From the NCBI RefSeq assembly GCF_016864015.1, contig NZ_CP045067.1, forward strand, positions 3,110,001 through 3,174,000: a DNA stretch of 64,000 nucleotides. The letters run 5' to 3'. Position 1 is the first letter of the stretch. Each line of letters begins with the position of its first letter. Positions 43,586-52,708 of the stretch are shown here, piece by piece. This DNA is from Lacinutrix sp. WUR7 (GTDB lineage: Bacteria; Bacteroidota; Bacteroidia; Flavobacteriales; Flavobacteriaceae). The notes under the pieces are model-generated. The model saw nothing but the letters and a program-made list of their open reading frames with translations, made no database searches and was not told the DNA's origin. The position numbers were made by a program, and so were the translations under genes.

Positions 43586-44650
43586 ATGAAAACTCAAAAC
43601 TTACAAACCGTTTTAAAGAAGATGTATTTGCCAATACTGGTAATTGCATTGTTTTTTAATTTCTCTAGTTGTGTGGAACAAACAGATGCAACAAAAACAA
43701 CAGTAAATAGCGGAGAGGATACAGGAGAAATTGTCCAAAGTGATATAGATCTTACAGGTAAAAAAATTGGTTATTGTTCACCTTCATTAAATGCACCATA
43801 TTATCAAGCATTATTGCAAAGTATTCAATCTAGTACAGAAAAAAATGGAATGATATTTTACGCCGCAGACGGACAAGATGATATTAACAAACAAATAGCA
43901 GCTGTAGAAGATTTAATAACCAAAGGAATAGATGCTTTATTATTGAATCCTAAAGATCCTGATGCTTTAGTAGGTGTTACAAAACTAGCTAAAGCGGCAG
44001 GTATTCCAGTTTTTATTATTGATAGTTCTATCGATCCTTCTGCAGAATATGTAACAACTATTCAATCTAATAATCTTGCAAATGGCGAATTAGCTGGAGA
44101 ATGGTTAGTCAAAAAAATGGGAAATAAAGTAATGAATATTGCACTATTAAGTGGTAATGCAGGAAATCCTGTAGGAAGAACTAGAAAACAAGGTTTATTG
44201 CAGGGAATTACCGAAGAGCAATTACGTACACAAGGTAAGATTGATTTAAATGTAAAAACACAAGCATATACAGAATGGTCTTATGCAGGAGGTTTAAAAG
44301 CGATGGAAGATATTTTAGTTGCACATCCAGACATTAACGTAGTCATTACAGAGTCGGACGTTTGTGTATTAGGAGCTATCAAAGCCATTGCACAGGCAGG
44401 AAAAACAGACGACATTTTAATTGTTGCTGGAGCAGATGGACAAAAAGAAGCTATTAAGTACATTATGGATACCGATTTTTACGGTTGTACCGCGATGAAT
44501 AGTCCAGTACAAATTGGTAAAAATGCTGTAGAATATGCAATTCAATATATGAATGGTAAAAGAGATTTTAAGAAAACATCTTTTACCGCACCATTATTAA
44601 TTACCAAAGAAAATGCTGCAAAGTACTATAATCCTAAAGCATTGTTTTAA
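43586..44650 (+). CDS. Sugar ABC transporter substrate-binding lipoprotein
   Basis: A 354-residue protein; ATG 43586 gives a lipobox (FSSC). The mature part is a periplasmic-binding-protein type 1 domain of the RbsB class: KIGYCSPSLNAPYYQALLQSIQ, DGQDDINKQIAAVEDLITKGIDALLLNPKDPDAL, GIPVFIIDSSID, GEWLVKKMG and AMNSPVQIGKNAVEYAIQYM. It binds a monosaccharide or polyol for the importer encoded next. It lies 32 bases after the barrel gene. Confidence 0.9.
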   Translation: MKTQNLQTVLKKMYLPILVIALFFNFSSCVEQTDATKTTVNSGEDTGEIVQSDIDLTGKKIGYCSPSLNAPYYQALLQSIQSSTEKNGMIFYAADGQDDINKQIAAVEDLITKGIDALLLNPKDPDALVGVTKLAKAAGIPVFIIDSSIDPSAEYVTTIQSNNLANGELAGEWLVKKMGNKVMNIALLSGNAGNPVGRTRKQGLLQGITEEQLRTQGKIDLNVKTQAYTEWSYAGGLKAMEDILVAHPDINVVITESDVCVLGAIKAIAQAGKTDDILIVAGADGQKEAIKYIMDTDFYGCTAMNSPVQIGKNAVEYAIQYMNGKRDFKKTSFTAPLLITKENAAKYYNPKALF

Positions 44651-44668
44651 TCACTAATCCCAACGGAT

Positions 44669-46192
44669 ATGAAAAATTCAGAAAATGAATATCGTCTTGA
44701 AATGACTGGAATATCAAAAAGTTTTGGTGTTGTTTCGGTTCTTAAAGATGTGAATTTAAAAGTAAAACCAGGAGAAATTCATGCTTTGTTGGGTGAAAAT
44801 GGTGCCGGAAAATCTACTTTGATTAAAATATTAAGTGGTGTGTACCAAAAAGATTCTGGAAAAGTAATTTTAAATGGGGAAGAAATAAATCCGAAGAATA
44901 CCCATGATGGCCAGGTTTTAGGCATCAGTGTGGTCTATCAAGAATTATCTTTAGTAAACGATTTGTCCGTTGCCGAAAATATTTATCTGCATAAATTAGG
45001 TGCTAGTAAATTCTGGATGAATTGGAAAGAAATAACCAAAGACGCACAAGAATTAATAGATTCTTTAGGTTTTAAAATTGATGCTTCAGCCAAAGTAAGA
45101 GATTTAAGTATTGTTCAAAAACAAGTAGTAGAAATAGCAAAAGCATTATCGGAAGACACCAAAGTTTTAGTTTTAGATGAACCGACAACTGTTTTTGATC
45201 CTAACGATATTAAAAAACTGTTCAACAATCTTTTCAAATTAAAAGAAAAAGGAGTTTCTATTATTTATATCTCCCATCATTTAGATGAAATTTTTAAAAT
45301 AGCCGATTCTATTACTGTTCTTAGAGATGGTGTAGATACGGGTACTATGGCTGTTAAAGATACCGATAAAGATGGCGTTATTCGATTAATGATTGGTCGT
45401 GAACTAAAAGATTTATATCCAGTAAGAGATATCAAAATTGGAGATGTTCCTGTATTTGAAGTGAAAAATTTAACAGCAAAAGACACGCTGGTTCATGATG
45501 TTTCCTTTACGGTACATCCAGGAGAGGTTCTTGGAATTGCAGGTTTAGGAGGTAGTGGAAGAACAGAAACTGCTAAACTTATTTTTGGAGCAGACAAAAA
45601 GCAATCAGGAACCTTAATCTTAAATGGAAAAGAAATAAAAACAAAAACACCGGTTTGTGCGGTTGGGCATCAAATAGGATTTGTTTCGGAAGACAGAAAA
45701 GAAGAAGGAGTATTTTTACCCTTATCGATTAGAAGAAATATAAGTGTTACTAGTTTTAAACCAATTTCGAGCAGACTTGGTTTTTTAAACGTGGATAAAG
45801 AATATGTAAATGTTTTAGACTTAATTGAAAAACTAAGTATTAAAGCACCAAGCTCCGAAGTAAATGTTAATAATCTGAGTGGTGGAAATCAGCAGAAAGT
45901 AGCTTTAGCAAAATGGCTAAGTATTGACAGTAAAGTTATTTTTATTGATGAACCAACGCGAGGCGTGGATGTAGGAGCAAAAATTGAAATTTACAATTTG
46001 ATTAATGAAGTTGCCGCCAAAGGTGTTGGTGTTGTTGTAATATCTTCAGATATGCCAGAAATAATGGGAATCGCAGACCGTATTCTTGTGATGCATAAAG
46101 GGACCTTTTATGGCGAATTACAAAAGGAGCAATTTTCCGAAGAAAACATATTGCGTTACTCCATTGGAGAACCGTTAAAACAACTAAACTAA
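44669..46192 (+). CDS. Sugar ABC transporter double ATPase (RbsA type)
   Basis: A 507-residue tandem ATPase. First half: GENGAGKST (42-50), VRDLSIVQKQVVEIAKAL (signature region), VLVLDEPTTVFDP. Second half: GLGGSGRTETAK (degenerate Walker A), NLSGGNQQKVALAKWL, VIFIDEPTRGVDVGAKIEIY. One canonical and one degenerate site is the rule for RbsA/XylG/MglA. It powers uptake with the permease at 46210. Confidence 0.93.
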   Translation: MKNSENEYRLEMTGISKSFGVVSVLKDVNLKVKPGEIHALLGENGAGKSTLIKILSGVYQKDSGKVILNGEEINPKNTHDGQVLGISVVYQELSLVNDLSVAENIYLHKLGASKFWMNWKEITKDAQELIDSLGFKIDASAKVRDLSIVQKQVVEIAKALSEDTKVLVLDEPTTVFDPNDIKKLFNNLFKLKEKGVSIIYISHHLDEIFKIADSITVLRDGVDTGTMAVKDTDKDGVIRLMIGRELKDLYPVRDIKIGDVPVFEVKNLTAKDTLVHDVSFTVHPGEVLGIAGLGGSGRTETAKLIFGADKKQSGTLILNGKEIKTKTPVCAVGHQIGFVSEDRKEEGVFLPLSIRRNISVTSFKPISSRLGFLNVDKEYVNVLDLIEKLSIKAPSSEVNVNNLSGGNQQKVALAKWLSIDSKVIFIDEPTRGVDVGAKIEIYNLINEVAAKGVGVVVISSDMPEIMGIADRILVMHKGTFYGELQKEQFSEENILRYSIGEPLKQLN

Positions 46193-46209
46193 TTTTAAAA
46201 ACTCACGTT

Positions 46210-47178
46210 ATGACTTCAACAATAAAACAACAACTAAGCAGTCCTGGTGGAATACTTAAGTTTTTAGTAAAATATAATACTATATTTATTTTTGTTTTGC
46301 TGCTTATCTTTTCCGCATTAATTTCGGATGTATTTTTCACTTCCGTGAACCTTTCCAACTTATTAAAACAAGTCTCAGGAATAGGGATTATTAGTATTGG
46401 TATGCTAATCGTAATTCTAACTGGTGGTATCGATTTATCTGTTGGTTCCATGGTGGCGCTACTTGCAGTAACCTTCGCTATTTTGGTAAATACGGTAATT
46501 TTACCGGTTGCCATTATATTAACTATTATTATTGGCTTTGGTTTAGGAAGCGTTTCAGGATATCTCGTTGCTTATCAGAAAATGGCACCTTTTGTAGCCA
46601 CATTAGCTTTAATGACTATTGCTAGAGGTTTAGGTTTTATCTACTCTAAAGGCTCTCCAATAACATTTAAAACGCCAGGTGGAGAGTTCATGTCTAATTT
46701 TGCAAATAATAGCACGTTAGGTGTTCCTAACATTGCCATCGTGTTCTTCATCATTGTAATTATGGCAATGGTTATGTTACGTTATAACGTGTTTGGTAGA
46801 TTAATAATCGCCATTGGTAGTAATGAAGAAGCTTCTCGTTTATCCGGAATTAAAGTAAATAAATACAAGTTTTTAGTCTACGCTATTTCTGGTGCTTTAG
46901 CTGCTACTGCCGCAATTATTGTTGCATCTAGAACAAACTTAGGTTCTCCAAACATGGGAATGGCTTGGGAACTAGATGCAATTGCTGCTGTAGTAATTGG
47001 TGGAGCAAGTTTAAATGGAGGTAGAGGTACAGCAATAAATACCTTAATGGGAGTACTAATTTTGGGATTAATAGGAAATATTCTAAACCTGTTAAATGTA
47101 CCATCTTATCCGCAACAAGTAGTAAAAGGAGCTATTATCATATTTGCAGTATTGCTTCAAAGATTTGAAAGTAAATAA
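46210..47178 (+). CDS. Sugar ABC transporter permease (RbsC type)
   Basis: A 322-residue protein with about ten transmembrane helices. ILTGGIDLSVGSMVAL and the EAA-like GSNEEASRLSGIKVNKYKFLVYAISGALAATAAI...ELDAIAAVVIGGASLNGGRGT are the standard BPD_transp_2 landmarks. It probably forms a homodimer with the double ATPase. It lies 17 bases after the ATPase gene. Confidence 0.93.
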   Translation: MTSTIKQQLSSPGGILKFLVKYNTIFIFVLLLIFSALISDVFFTSVNLSNLLKQVSGIGIISIGMLIVILTGGIDLSVGSMVALLAVTFAILVNTVILPVAIILTIIIGFGLGSVSGYLVAYQKMAPFVATLALMTIARGLGFIYSKGSPITFKTPGGEFMSNFANNSTLGVPNIAIVFFIIVIMAMVMLRYNVFGRLIIAIGSNEEASRLSGIKVNKYKFLVYAISGALAATAAIIVASRTNLGSPNMGMAWELDAIAAVVIGGASLNGGRGTAINTLMGVLILGLIGNILNLLNVPSYPQQVVKGAIIIFAVLLQRFESK

Positions 47179-47186
47179 AAAAGGAG

Positions 47187-48683
47187 ATGAAAAATTATAA
47201 ATTAAACAATATGAATCTTTCTGCTATTTCGGAAAGAATTTCTACCCCAAAATACGATAGATCTAAAGTGACCACAGGTATTGTACATGTTGGTATTGGC
47301 GGATTTCATAGAGCGCATGAAGCTTTTTATACTGATGAATTATTGCACGACCCAACCGTTACAGATTGGGGAATTTGTGGCATCGCATTATTAGATTTCG
47401 ACACTAAAATATATAACACATTAAAAGAACAAGATGGTTTATATACTCTAATTGTTAAAGAATTAGATGGTACACTAACAAAACGAGTTATTGGTTCTAT
47501 TGTAGAGTGTTTGTATGCGCCGGAAAACCCAGTGAAGGTGATAGAAAAAATGGCGAGTTCCGAAGTTAAAATCATATCCTTAACTATTACGGAAGGTGGT
47601 TATAATTATGATGAAGCTACCAAACAATTCGATTTTACAAATCCGTTAATTAATCACGATTTAGAAAATCCACAAGCTCCAAAAACTATTTTTGGCTATT
47701 TAACACAAGCTTTAAAACTTAGAAAAGAACGCGGTTTAAAAGGTTGTACTATTCAATCTTGTGATAATATTCAAGGTAATGGTCATTTTGCTAAAAAAAT
47801 GCTTTTAAGCTATGTGCAAGTTGCCGAACCGGAATTGGTAGCATGGATAGAAGCAAATGTATCTTTTCCAAATGCCATGGTAGACAGAATTACACCAGCT
47901 ACATCGCCATTAGATATAGAAATATTAAAAGAAACTACAGGTATTGATGATGCTTGGCCAGTAGTTTGTGAGCCTTTTAAACAATGGGTTATTGAAGACG
48001 ATTTTATTGCAGGAAGACCAGCTTGGGAAACTGTTGGAGCACAATTTGTGGAAGATGTTGTTCCTTATGAAAAAATGAAATTAAGTTTACTAAATGCTGG
48101 ACATTCTGTATTAGGGATTCTTGGTGCATTATATGGGTATTCTACTATTGATGAAGCTGCTAGTAATGCCGATATTAGTTCATTTTTAAGGATTTATATG
48201 GGGAATGAAGTAACACCAACTTTAGGCGATCTCGAAGGCGTTAACTTAAAAAACTATAAGTTTTCATTAATACAAAGGTTTGGTAACACCTATATAAAAG
48301 ATCAAATTGACAGAATCTGTTCGCAGAGTTCTGCTAAAATTCCAATATTTATTTTACCTACCATTAATACACAATTAGAGAGAAAAGGATCCATAGATCA
48401 TGCTGCTTTTGTTATCGCTGCTTTTGCTATATATAGTGTTGGTGTCAATGAATTTGGAACGCAGCTTATTATTAAAGATGCTATGGAAACCGTTTTAAAT
48501 GAAAAAGCCATTGCATCTAGAAAAAACTCGGAAGCTTTCTTAGAAATAGAATCGATTTTTGGTAAACTTAAAAACAATACCACTTTTGTAAAATCATATA
48601 TAAATGCATACCAAAACATTATTCAAAATGGGATTGAGAAATCGGTAAAGGATATTAACAGTAATGTTTTAAATAAAATTTAA
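47187..48683 (+). CDS. Mannitol dehydrogenase-family oxidoreductase
   Basis: A 498-residue long-chain polyol dehydrogenase: GIVHVGIGGFHRAHEAFYTDELL (cofactor-binding start), MVDRITPATSPLDIE, EPFKQWVIEDDFIAGRP and KMKLSLLNAGHSVLGILGALYGY, containing the catalytic Lys/Asn/His of the family. Members oxidise mannitol, arabitol or sorbitol to ketoses, or reduce fructuronate. With a PfkB kinase next, polyol to ketose to ketose phosphate is the likely route. An AAGGAG-like ribosome site precedes its ATG, which is rare here. Confidence 0.92.
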   Translation: MKNYKLNNMNLSAISERISTPKYDRSKVTTGIVHVGIGGFHRAHEAFYTDELLHDPTVTDWGICGIALLDFDTKIYNTLKEQDGLYTLIVKELDGTLTKRVIGSIVECLYAPENPVKVIEKMASSEVKIISLTITEGGYNYDEATKQFDFTNPLINHDLENPQAPKTIFGYLTQALKLRKERGLKGCTIQSCDNIQGNGHFAKKMLLSYVQVAEPELVAWIEANVSFPNAMVDRITPATSPLDIEILKETTGIDDAWPVVCEPFKQWVIEDDFIAGRPAWETVGAQFVEDVVPYEKMKLSLLNAGHSVLGILGALYGYSTIDEAASNADISSFLRIYMGNEVTPTLGDLEGVNLKNYKFSLIQRFGNTYIKDQIDRICSQSSAKIPIFILPTINTQLERKGSIDHAAFVIAAFAIYSVGVNEFGTQLIIKDAMETVLNEKAIASRKNSEAFLEIESIFGKLKNNTTFVKSYINAYQNIIQNGIEKSVKDINSNVLNKI

Positions 48684-49586
48684 ATGAAAAATATAGTTTG
48701 TTTTGGAGAAGTGCTATGGGATGTTTTTCCCACACATAAAAAAATTGGTGGTGCTCCTCTAAATGTTGCTTTACGTTTACAATCATTAGGAAACCAAGTT
48801 TATATAATTAGTAAAATTGGTGACGATGCCAATGGGAGAAAAATAGTTTTTCATGTAATAGAGAACCATTTAAATACAGAAAATCTACAAATAGATAATA
48901 CGTTTAAAACAGGAGACGTACAGGTAACTCTTAATGATAAAGGTTCTGCTTCTTATGTCATAGAATTTCCAAGAGCTTGGGATTATATTGAATTGACAGA
49001 AGCTACAAAAACAGCAACAAAAAATGCAGATGCTTTTATTTTTGGAAGCTTAGTAACAAGAAATAGCACTTCAAAAAATACCTTATATGCGCTTTTAAAA
49101 CTAGCGAAGTACAAAATATTCGATGTAAACTTAAGAGCTCCTTTTTATACTACAGAAGTCTTAAACCATTTAATGCTTCAAGCAGATTTTATTAAGTTTA
49201 ATGATGATGAAATTATGGAGATTAGTAGAAATAACAACTTCAATTCAGAAATATTAGAAGAAAACATAAAATTTATAACAGAACATACAAATACAAAATC
49301 TATTTGTGTAACCAAAGGTAGTCAAGGCGCTATTTTGTATTATAATAATACGTTCTATTACAATAGTGGTTATGCTATTCAAGTTGTAGATACCGTTGGT
49401 GCTGGTGATTCCTTTTTGGCTACATTAATAAATAAATTACTAAATCAAGACAATCCACAAGAAGCTATAGATTTTGCTTGTGCAGTTGGTGCTTTAGTAG
49501 CAGGAAGTGAAGGTGCAAACCCTGTAATAAGCAAAGAAGACATCCTGAAATTTATAAATTCTAAAGATATTTTTTGTGACGAATAA
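48684..49586 (+). CDS. PfkB-family sugar kinase (fructokinase type)
   Basis: A 300-residue kinase: VCFGEVLWDVFPTHKKIGGAPLNVALRLQSLG (PfkB signature 1 region), ICVTKGSQGAILYYN and VVDTVGAGDSFLATL (signature 2) with catalytic Asp242. It starts directly after the dehydrogenase stop. It likely phosphorylates the ketose (fructose or similar) made by that enzyme. Last gene of the operon; two hairpins follow. Confidence 0.92.
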   Translation: MKNIVCFGEVLWDVFPTHKKIGGAPLNVALRLQSLGNQVYIISKIGDDANGRKIVFHVIENHLNTENLQIDNTFKTGDVQVTLNDKGSASYVIEFPRAWDYIELTEATKTATKNADAFIFGSLVTRNSTSKNTLYALLKLAKYKIFDVNLRAPFYTTEVLNHLMLQADFIKFNDDEIMEISRNNNFNSEILEENIKFITEHTNTKSICVTKGSQGAILYYNNTFYYNSGYAIQVVDTVGAGDSFLATLINKLLNQDNPQEAIDFACAVGALVAGSEGANPVISKEDILKFINSKDIFCDE

Positions 49587-49611
49587 TTGATTAATAGCAA
49601 TTCAATTATTT

Positions 49612-49680
49612 AAAGGCTTTTATCTAGTGGGTAAAAGCTTTTTTAATAAAAAAGGTTGTCCAATTAGGACAACCTTTTTA
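49612..49680. terminator. Double terminator after the polyol operon
   Basis: First hairpin: AAAGGCTTTTA with TAAAAGCTTTT (49612-49642). Second: a 13-bp perfect stem, AAAAAGGTTGTCC with GGACAACCTTTTT (49649-49679), symmetrical, so it can also stop the convergent DJ-1 gene. Confidence 0.85.
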
Positions 49681-49698
49681 TATAATAATTAGAAAATA

Positions 49699-50376
49699 TT
49701 ACTTTAAACTTTCTAATAATTTTTCAGCTACTAACTCAGAAGATGCTGGGTTTTGTCCAGTAATTAAGTTTCCATCTTGAATAGCATAAGCTTGCCAAGC
49801 GTCTGCGTTAGAGTAGAAGGCACCATTTTCAATTAGCATATCTTCCACTAAAATTGGCACAACTTCTGTTAAACCAACTTGCGTTTCTTCGGTATTAGAA
49901 AATCCAGTTACTTTTTTGCCTTTTACTAAACGTGTACCATCTTCGTTTTTCACATCTTTTAATGCAGCTGGCGCATGACATACAAAAGCAATAGGTTTTT
50001 TCTGCGTATTGAATTTTTCAATTAAAGCAATAGAAGTAGCATCGTTTGCTAAATCCCATAATGGTCCATGACCTCCTGGGTAAAATACAGCATCATAATC
50101 ATCTGCGTTTATATCTTCTAATTTCTTGGTGTTTGCAATAAGCGCTTTAGCTTCCGCATCGTTATTAAAACGTTTTGTAGCTTCTGTTGCAGCATCTGGA
50201 GAATCGCTACTTGGGTCAATTGGTGCAGCTCCTCCTTTTGGTGTTGCCAAAGTAATAGTTGCTCCTTTATCTAATAATGTATAATATGGGCTTGCAAATT
50301 CTTCCACCCAAAATCCTGTTTTTTTTCCTGTATCTCCTAATTTATCATGAGATGTTAATACAAATAATACGTTCAT
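49699..50376 (-). CDS. DJ-1/PfpI-family protein (Hsp31-like)
   Basis: A 225-residue class I glutamine-amidotransferase-like protein: VLFVLTSHDKLGDTGKKTGFWVEE, ITLATPKGGAAPIDP, YDAVFYPGGHGPLWDLA and IAFVCHAPAAL, with the nucleophilic Cys at the elbow. Length and motifs fit the Hsp31/YhbO-like subgroup linked to glyoxal defence and protein repair. It is last in the minus-strand oxidoreductase cluster; the 136-base gap before it carries palindromes, so it may have its own promoter. Confidence 0.9.
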   Translation of the reverse strand: MNVLFVLTSHDKLGDTGKKTGFWVEEFASPYYTLLDKGATITLATPKGGAAPIDPSSDSPDAATEATKRFNNDAEAKALIANTKKLEDINADDYDAVFYPGGHGPLWDLANDATSIALIEKFNTQKKPIAFVCHAPAALKDVKNEDGTRLVKGKKVTGFSNTEETQVGLTEVVPILVEDMLIENGAFYSNADAWQAYAIQDGNLITGQNPASSELVAEKLLESLK

Positions 50377-50406
50377 ATCTTTTATTTTTTTTAATTCGGT
50401 TTTTGC

Positions 50407-50472
50407 TTCTGAAATTATTTCAGAAAGTGTTGTGCTTTTTGTGTATTACAACTATAAGTTATAACGATAGTT
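50407..50472. promoter_or_regulatory. Palindromes upstream of the DJ-1-like gene
   Basis: TTCTGAAAT-T-ATTTCAGAA (50407-50425) is a perfect 19-bp inverted repeat. AACTAT...ATAGTT (50450-50472, 11-base spacer) uses the same half-site bases as the HxlR-type operators but with wider spacing. Both lie between 31 and 96 bases upstream of the start. Confidence 0.4.
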
Positions 50473-50512
50473 AGCGTTACCGCTAGTGTTTTAACAATGT
50501 TTAGTTATAAAT

Positions 50513-51673
50513 TTAGTATGCCATTTTCACAATCTTTTCAACTTTATCTGGAGATAAAGATTGGTGTTCTCCTAATCCCATCCAACCACGATCTATAAAG
50601 CGTTGTTTGATTTTCTCAGCAGTTCCTTCATAATCTTTAGTATAATCTGATAGCTTTGTATCGATACCTAATTCATGGAAAAAGTCTACTGTTTTTTCAA
50701 TTGCAGCATAAGCTTTGTCGTCTGTACTACCTTTCGTAATATTCCAAACACGTTCCCCATATTGTGCTAATTTTTCTTTTTTATCTTCAAAATTAAACTT
50801 GTAATGACTAGGTGCAATTACAGCTAAGGTACGTGCATGGTCAATACCAAATAGAGCAGTTAACTCATGTCCGATAGCATGTACAGCCCAATCTCCGGGT
50901 ACTCCTTTTTGAATTAATCCGTTTAGAGCCATCGTACAACTCCACATAAAGTTGGAGGCAGCTTGATAATCTGTAGGATCTTTTAATACCTTAGGAGCGA
51001 CTTCAATAATGGTTTGTAAAATGCTTTCTGCAAAACGATCTTGTAATAATGCTCCTGTTGGATAAGTCAAATATTGTTCTAAAACGTGTGTAAAAGCATC
51101 GGTTAAACCATTTGCTAATTGACGTTGCGGAATAGAAGTAATGACTTCCGGATCTAAAATGGAAAACTGAGGGAATAAACCAGGTCCGCCCATTGCTAAT
51201 TTTTCCTTTGTTTCTGATCTTGTAATAACAGCACCAGAATTCATTTCAGATCCTGTTGCTGGAATGGTTAAAACCACTCCAAAAGGCATACCTTTTTCGG
51301 TTCTAATATTTTTAGTTAAAATATCCCATGGTGTATCTCCATCGTATACTGCAGCTGCAGATAAAAATTTAGTACCATCAATAACAGAACCACCACCAAC
51401 TGCCAATAAATATGTGATGTTTTTGTCTTTAATAACTTGTAACGCTTTAAGTAATGTTGCGTATTCTGGGTTTGCAGGAATACCGCCAAACTCTGTAACA
51501 TCCACATCTGCTAAAGCAGTCTTCACTTGGTCGTAAATACCGTTTTTCTTAATACTTCCTCCACCATAAAGTAATAATACTTTGGCATCTTGAGGGATTT
51601 CTTCTTTTACTTTTTTTATGGTATCCTTTCCAAAAATAATTTTGGTTGGATTTTTAAATTCAAAATTGTTCAT
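50513..51673 (-). CDS. Iron-type alcohol dehydrogenase (YqhD/BDH-like)
   Basis: A 386-residue group III alcohol dehydrogenase: NPTKIIFGKDT at the start, LLYGGGSIKKNGIYD, AVGGGSVIDGTKFL, PATGSEMNSGAVIT, DAFTHVLEQYLT and HAIGHELTALFGIDHARTLAV (metal-binding Asp and His residues). YqhD-like enzymes reduce short aldehydes with NADPH and protect against lipid-peroxidation aldehydes and glyoxal. It lies 26 bases after the MDR gene on the minus strand. Confidence 0.92.
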   Translation of the reverse strand: MNNFEFKNPTKIIFGKDTIKKVKEEIPQDAKVLLLYGGGSIKKNGIYDQVKTALADVDVTEFGGIPANPEYATLLKALQVIKDKNITYLLAVGGGSVIDGTKFLSAAAVYDGDTPWDILTKNIRTEKGMPFGVVLTIPATGSEMNSGAVITRSETKEKLAMGGPGLFPQFSILDPEVITSIPQRQLANGLTDAFTHVLEQYLTYPTGALLQDRFAESILQTIIEVAPKVLKDPTDYQAASNFMWSCTMALNGLIQKGVPGDWAVHAIGHELTALFGIDHARTLAVIAPSHYKFNFEDKKEKLAQYGERVWNITKGSTDDKAYAAIEKTVDFFHELGIDTKLSDYTKDYEGTAEKIKQRFIDRGWMGLGEHQSLSPDKVEKIVKMAY

Positions 51674-51699
51674 CTTCTTTTCTTTTTAATTATTTAAAT

Positions 51700-52698
51700 C
51701 TAAATTTTAACAATCATTTTTCCTTTGTTCTTTCCTTCAAATAAATCGATAAAAGCATTTGGAATATTATCAAAACCTTCTACAATAGTTTCGGTATATT
51801 TTAATTTTCCTTCTGCTAACCAACCTGCTAAATGTTGCATGGCTTCAGGGAATTTATCCGCATAATTAGATACGATAAACCCTTGCATTAAAGCACTGTT
51901 TTTAACTAGGAATGGTTGTACACTTAGGCTTGTGGGTAATTCTGTTTCATTATAAACAGAAATTGCACCACAGATTATAATTCTTGCAAAACGGTTGATA
52001 TTAAACAACACAGCATCAGAAATCGGTCCACCAACATTATCGAAATAAATATCTACACCATTTGGAGCGAGTTTTTTAAGGTCGGCATTAATATCTGTAC
52101 TCGTATTGTAATTAATTCCTGCATCAAAGCCAAATTTATTTTTTAGCATATCAATTTTCTCATCGGTTCCCGCAATTCCTATAACATGAAGTCCTAAAAT
52201 TTTGGCTATTTGTCCAACAACACTACCAACAGCCCCAGCAGCTCCAGAAACCACAATAGTTTCTCCCGCTACAGGTTTACCAATTTGCGTTAAACCTAAA
52301 TAAGCAGTTAGTCCTGTCATTCCTAAAACACCTAAGTATGCACTTAATGGTGCTTTGGTAGCATCTATTTTATTTAAACCTTCTCCGTTAGATACTTGCT
52401 GTGTAGACCAGTTTAACATACCAGAGACATAATCACCTACTGTAAATTTTTCGTTTTTAGAAGCTACTACTTTTGCAACAACACCAGATTGTACTGGTTT
52501 ATGTAACTCGAAAGGAGGAACGTAAGACTTTGCATCGCTCATTCTTCCTCTTAAATAGGGATCTACAGATACGTAAGCAGCTTCTAAAAGAATTTCTCCT
52601 TCAGAAATTGTAAGTTCCGTGTCTTCATTAACAAATTCAAAATTGGAAATTGTTGGTTTTCCTACTGGTCTATTATTTAATAAAATAGTCTTTCTCAT
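51700..52698 (-). CDS. MDR-family NADP-dependent oxidoreductase (CurA/leukotriene-B4-dehydrogenase type)
   Basis: A 332-residue protein; ATG 52698 preferred over an upstream TTG that overlaps the previous gene. RPVGKPTISNFEFV, AAYVSVDPYLRGRM, GMTGLTAYLGLTQIGKPVAGETIVVSGAAGAVGSVVGQIAK, YFDNVGGPISDAVL and AFIDLFEGKNKGKMIVKI are the marks of the PTGR/CurA group, which reduces double bonds of enones and 2-alkenals. It fits an aldehyde and enone detox cluster. Confidence 0.9.
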   Translation of the reverse strand: MRKTILLNNRPVGKPTISNFEFVNEDTELTISEGEILLEAAYVSVDPYLRGRMSDAKSYVPPFELHKPVQSGVVAKVVASKNEKFTVGDYVSGMLNWSTQQVSNGEGLNKIDATKAPLSAYLGVLGMTGLTAYLGLTQIGKPVAGETIVVSGAAGAVGSVVGQIAKILGLHVIGIAGTDEKIDMLKNKFGFDAGINYNTSTDINADLKKLAPNGVDIYFDNVGGPISDAVLFNINRFARIIICGAISVYNETELPTSLSVQPFLVKNSALMQGFIVSNYADKFPEAMQHLAGWLAEGKLKYTETIVEGFDNIPNAFIDLFEGKNKGKMIVKI

Positions 52699-52708
52699 TG
52701 CTTTTGTT

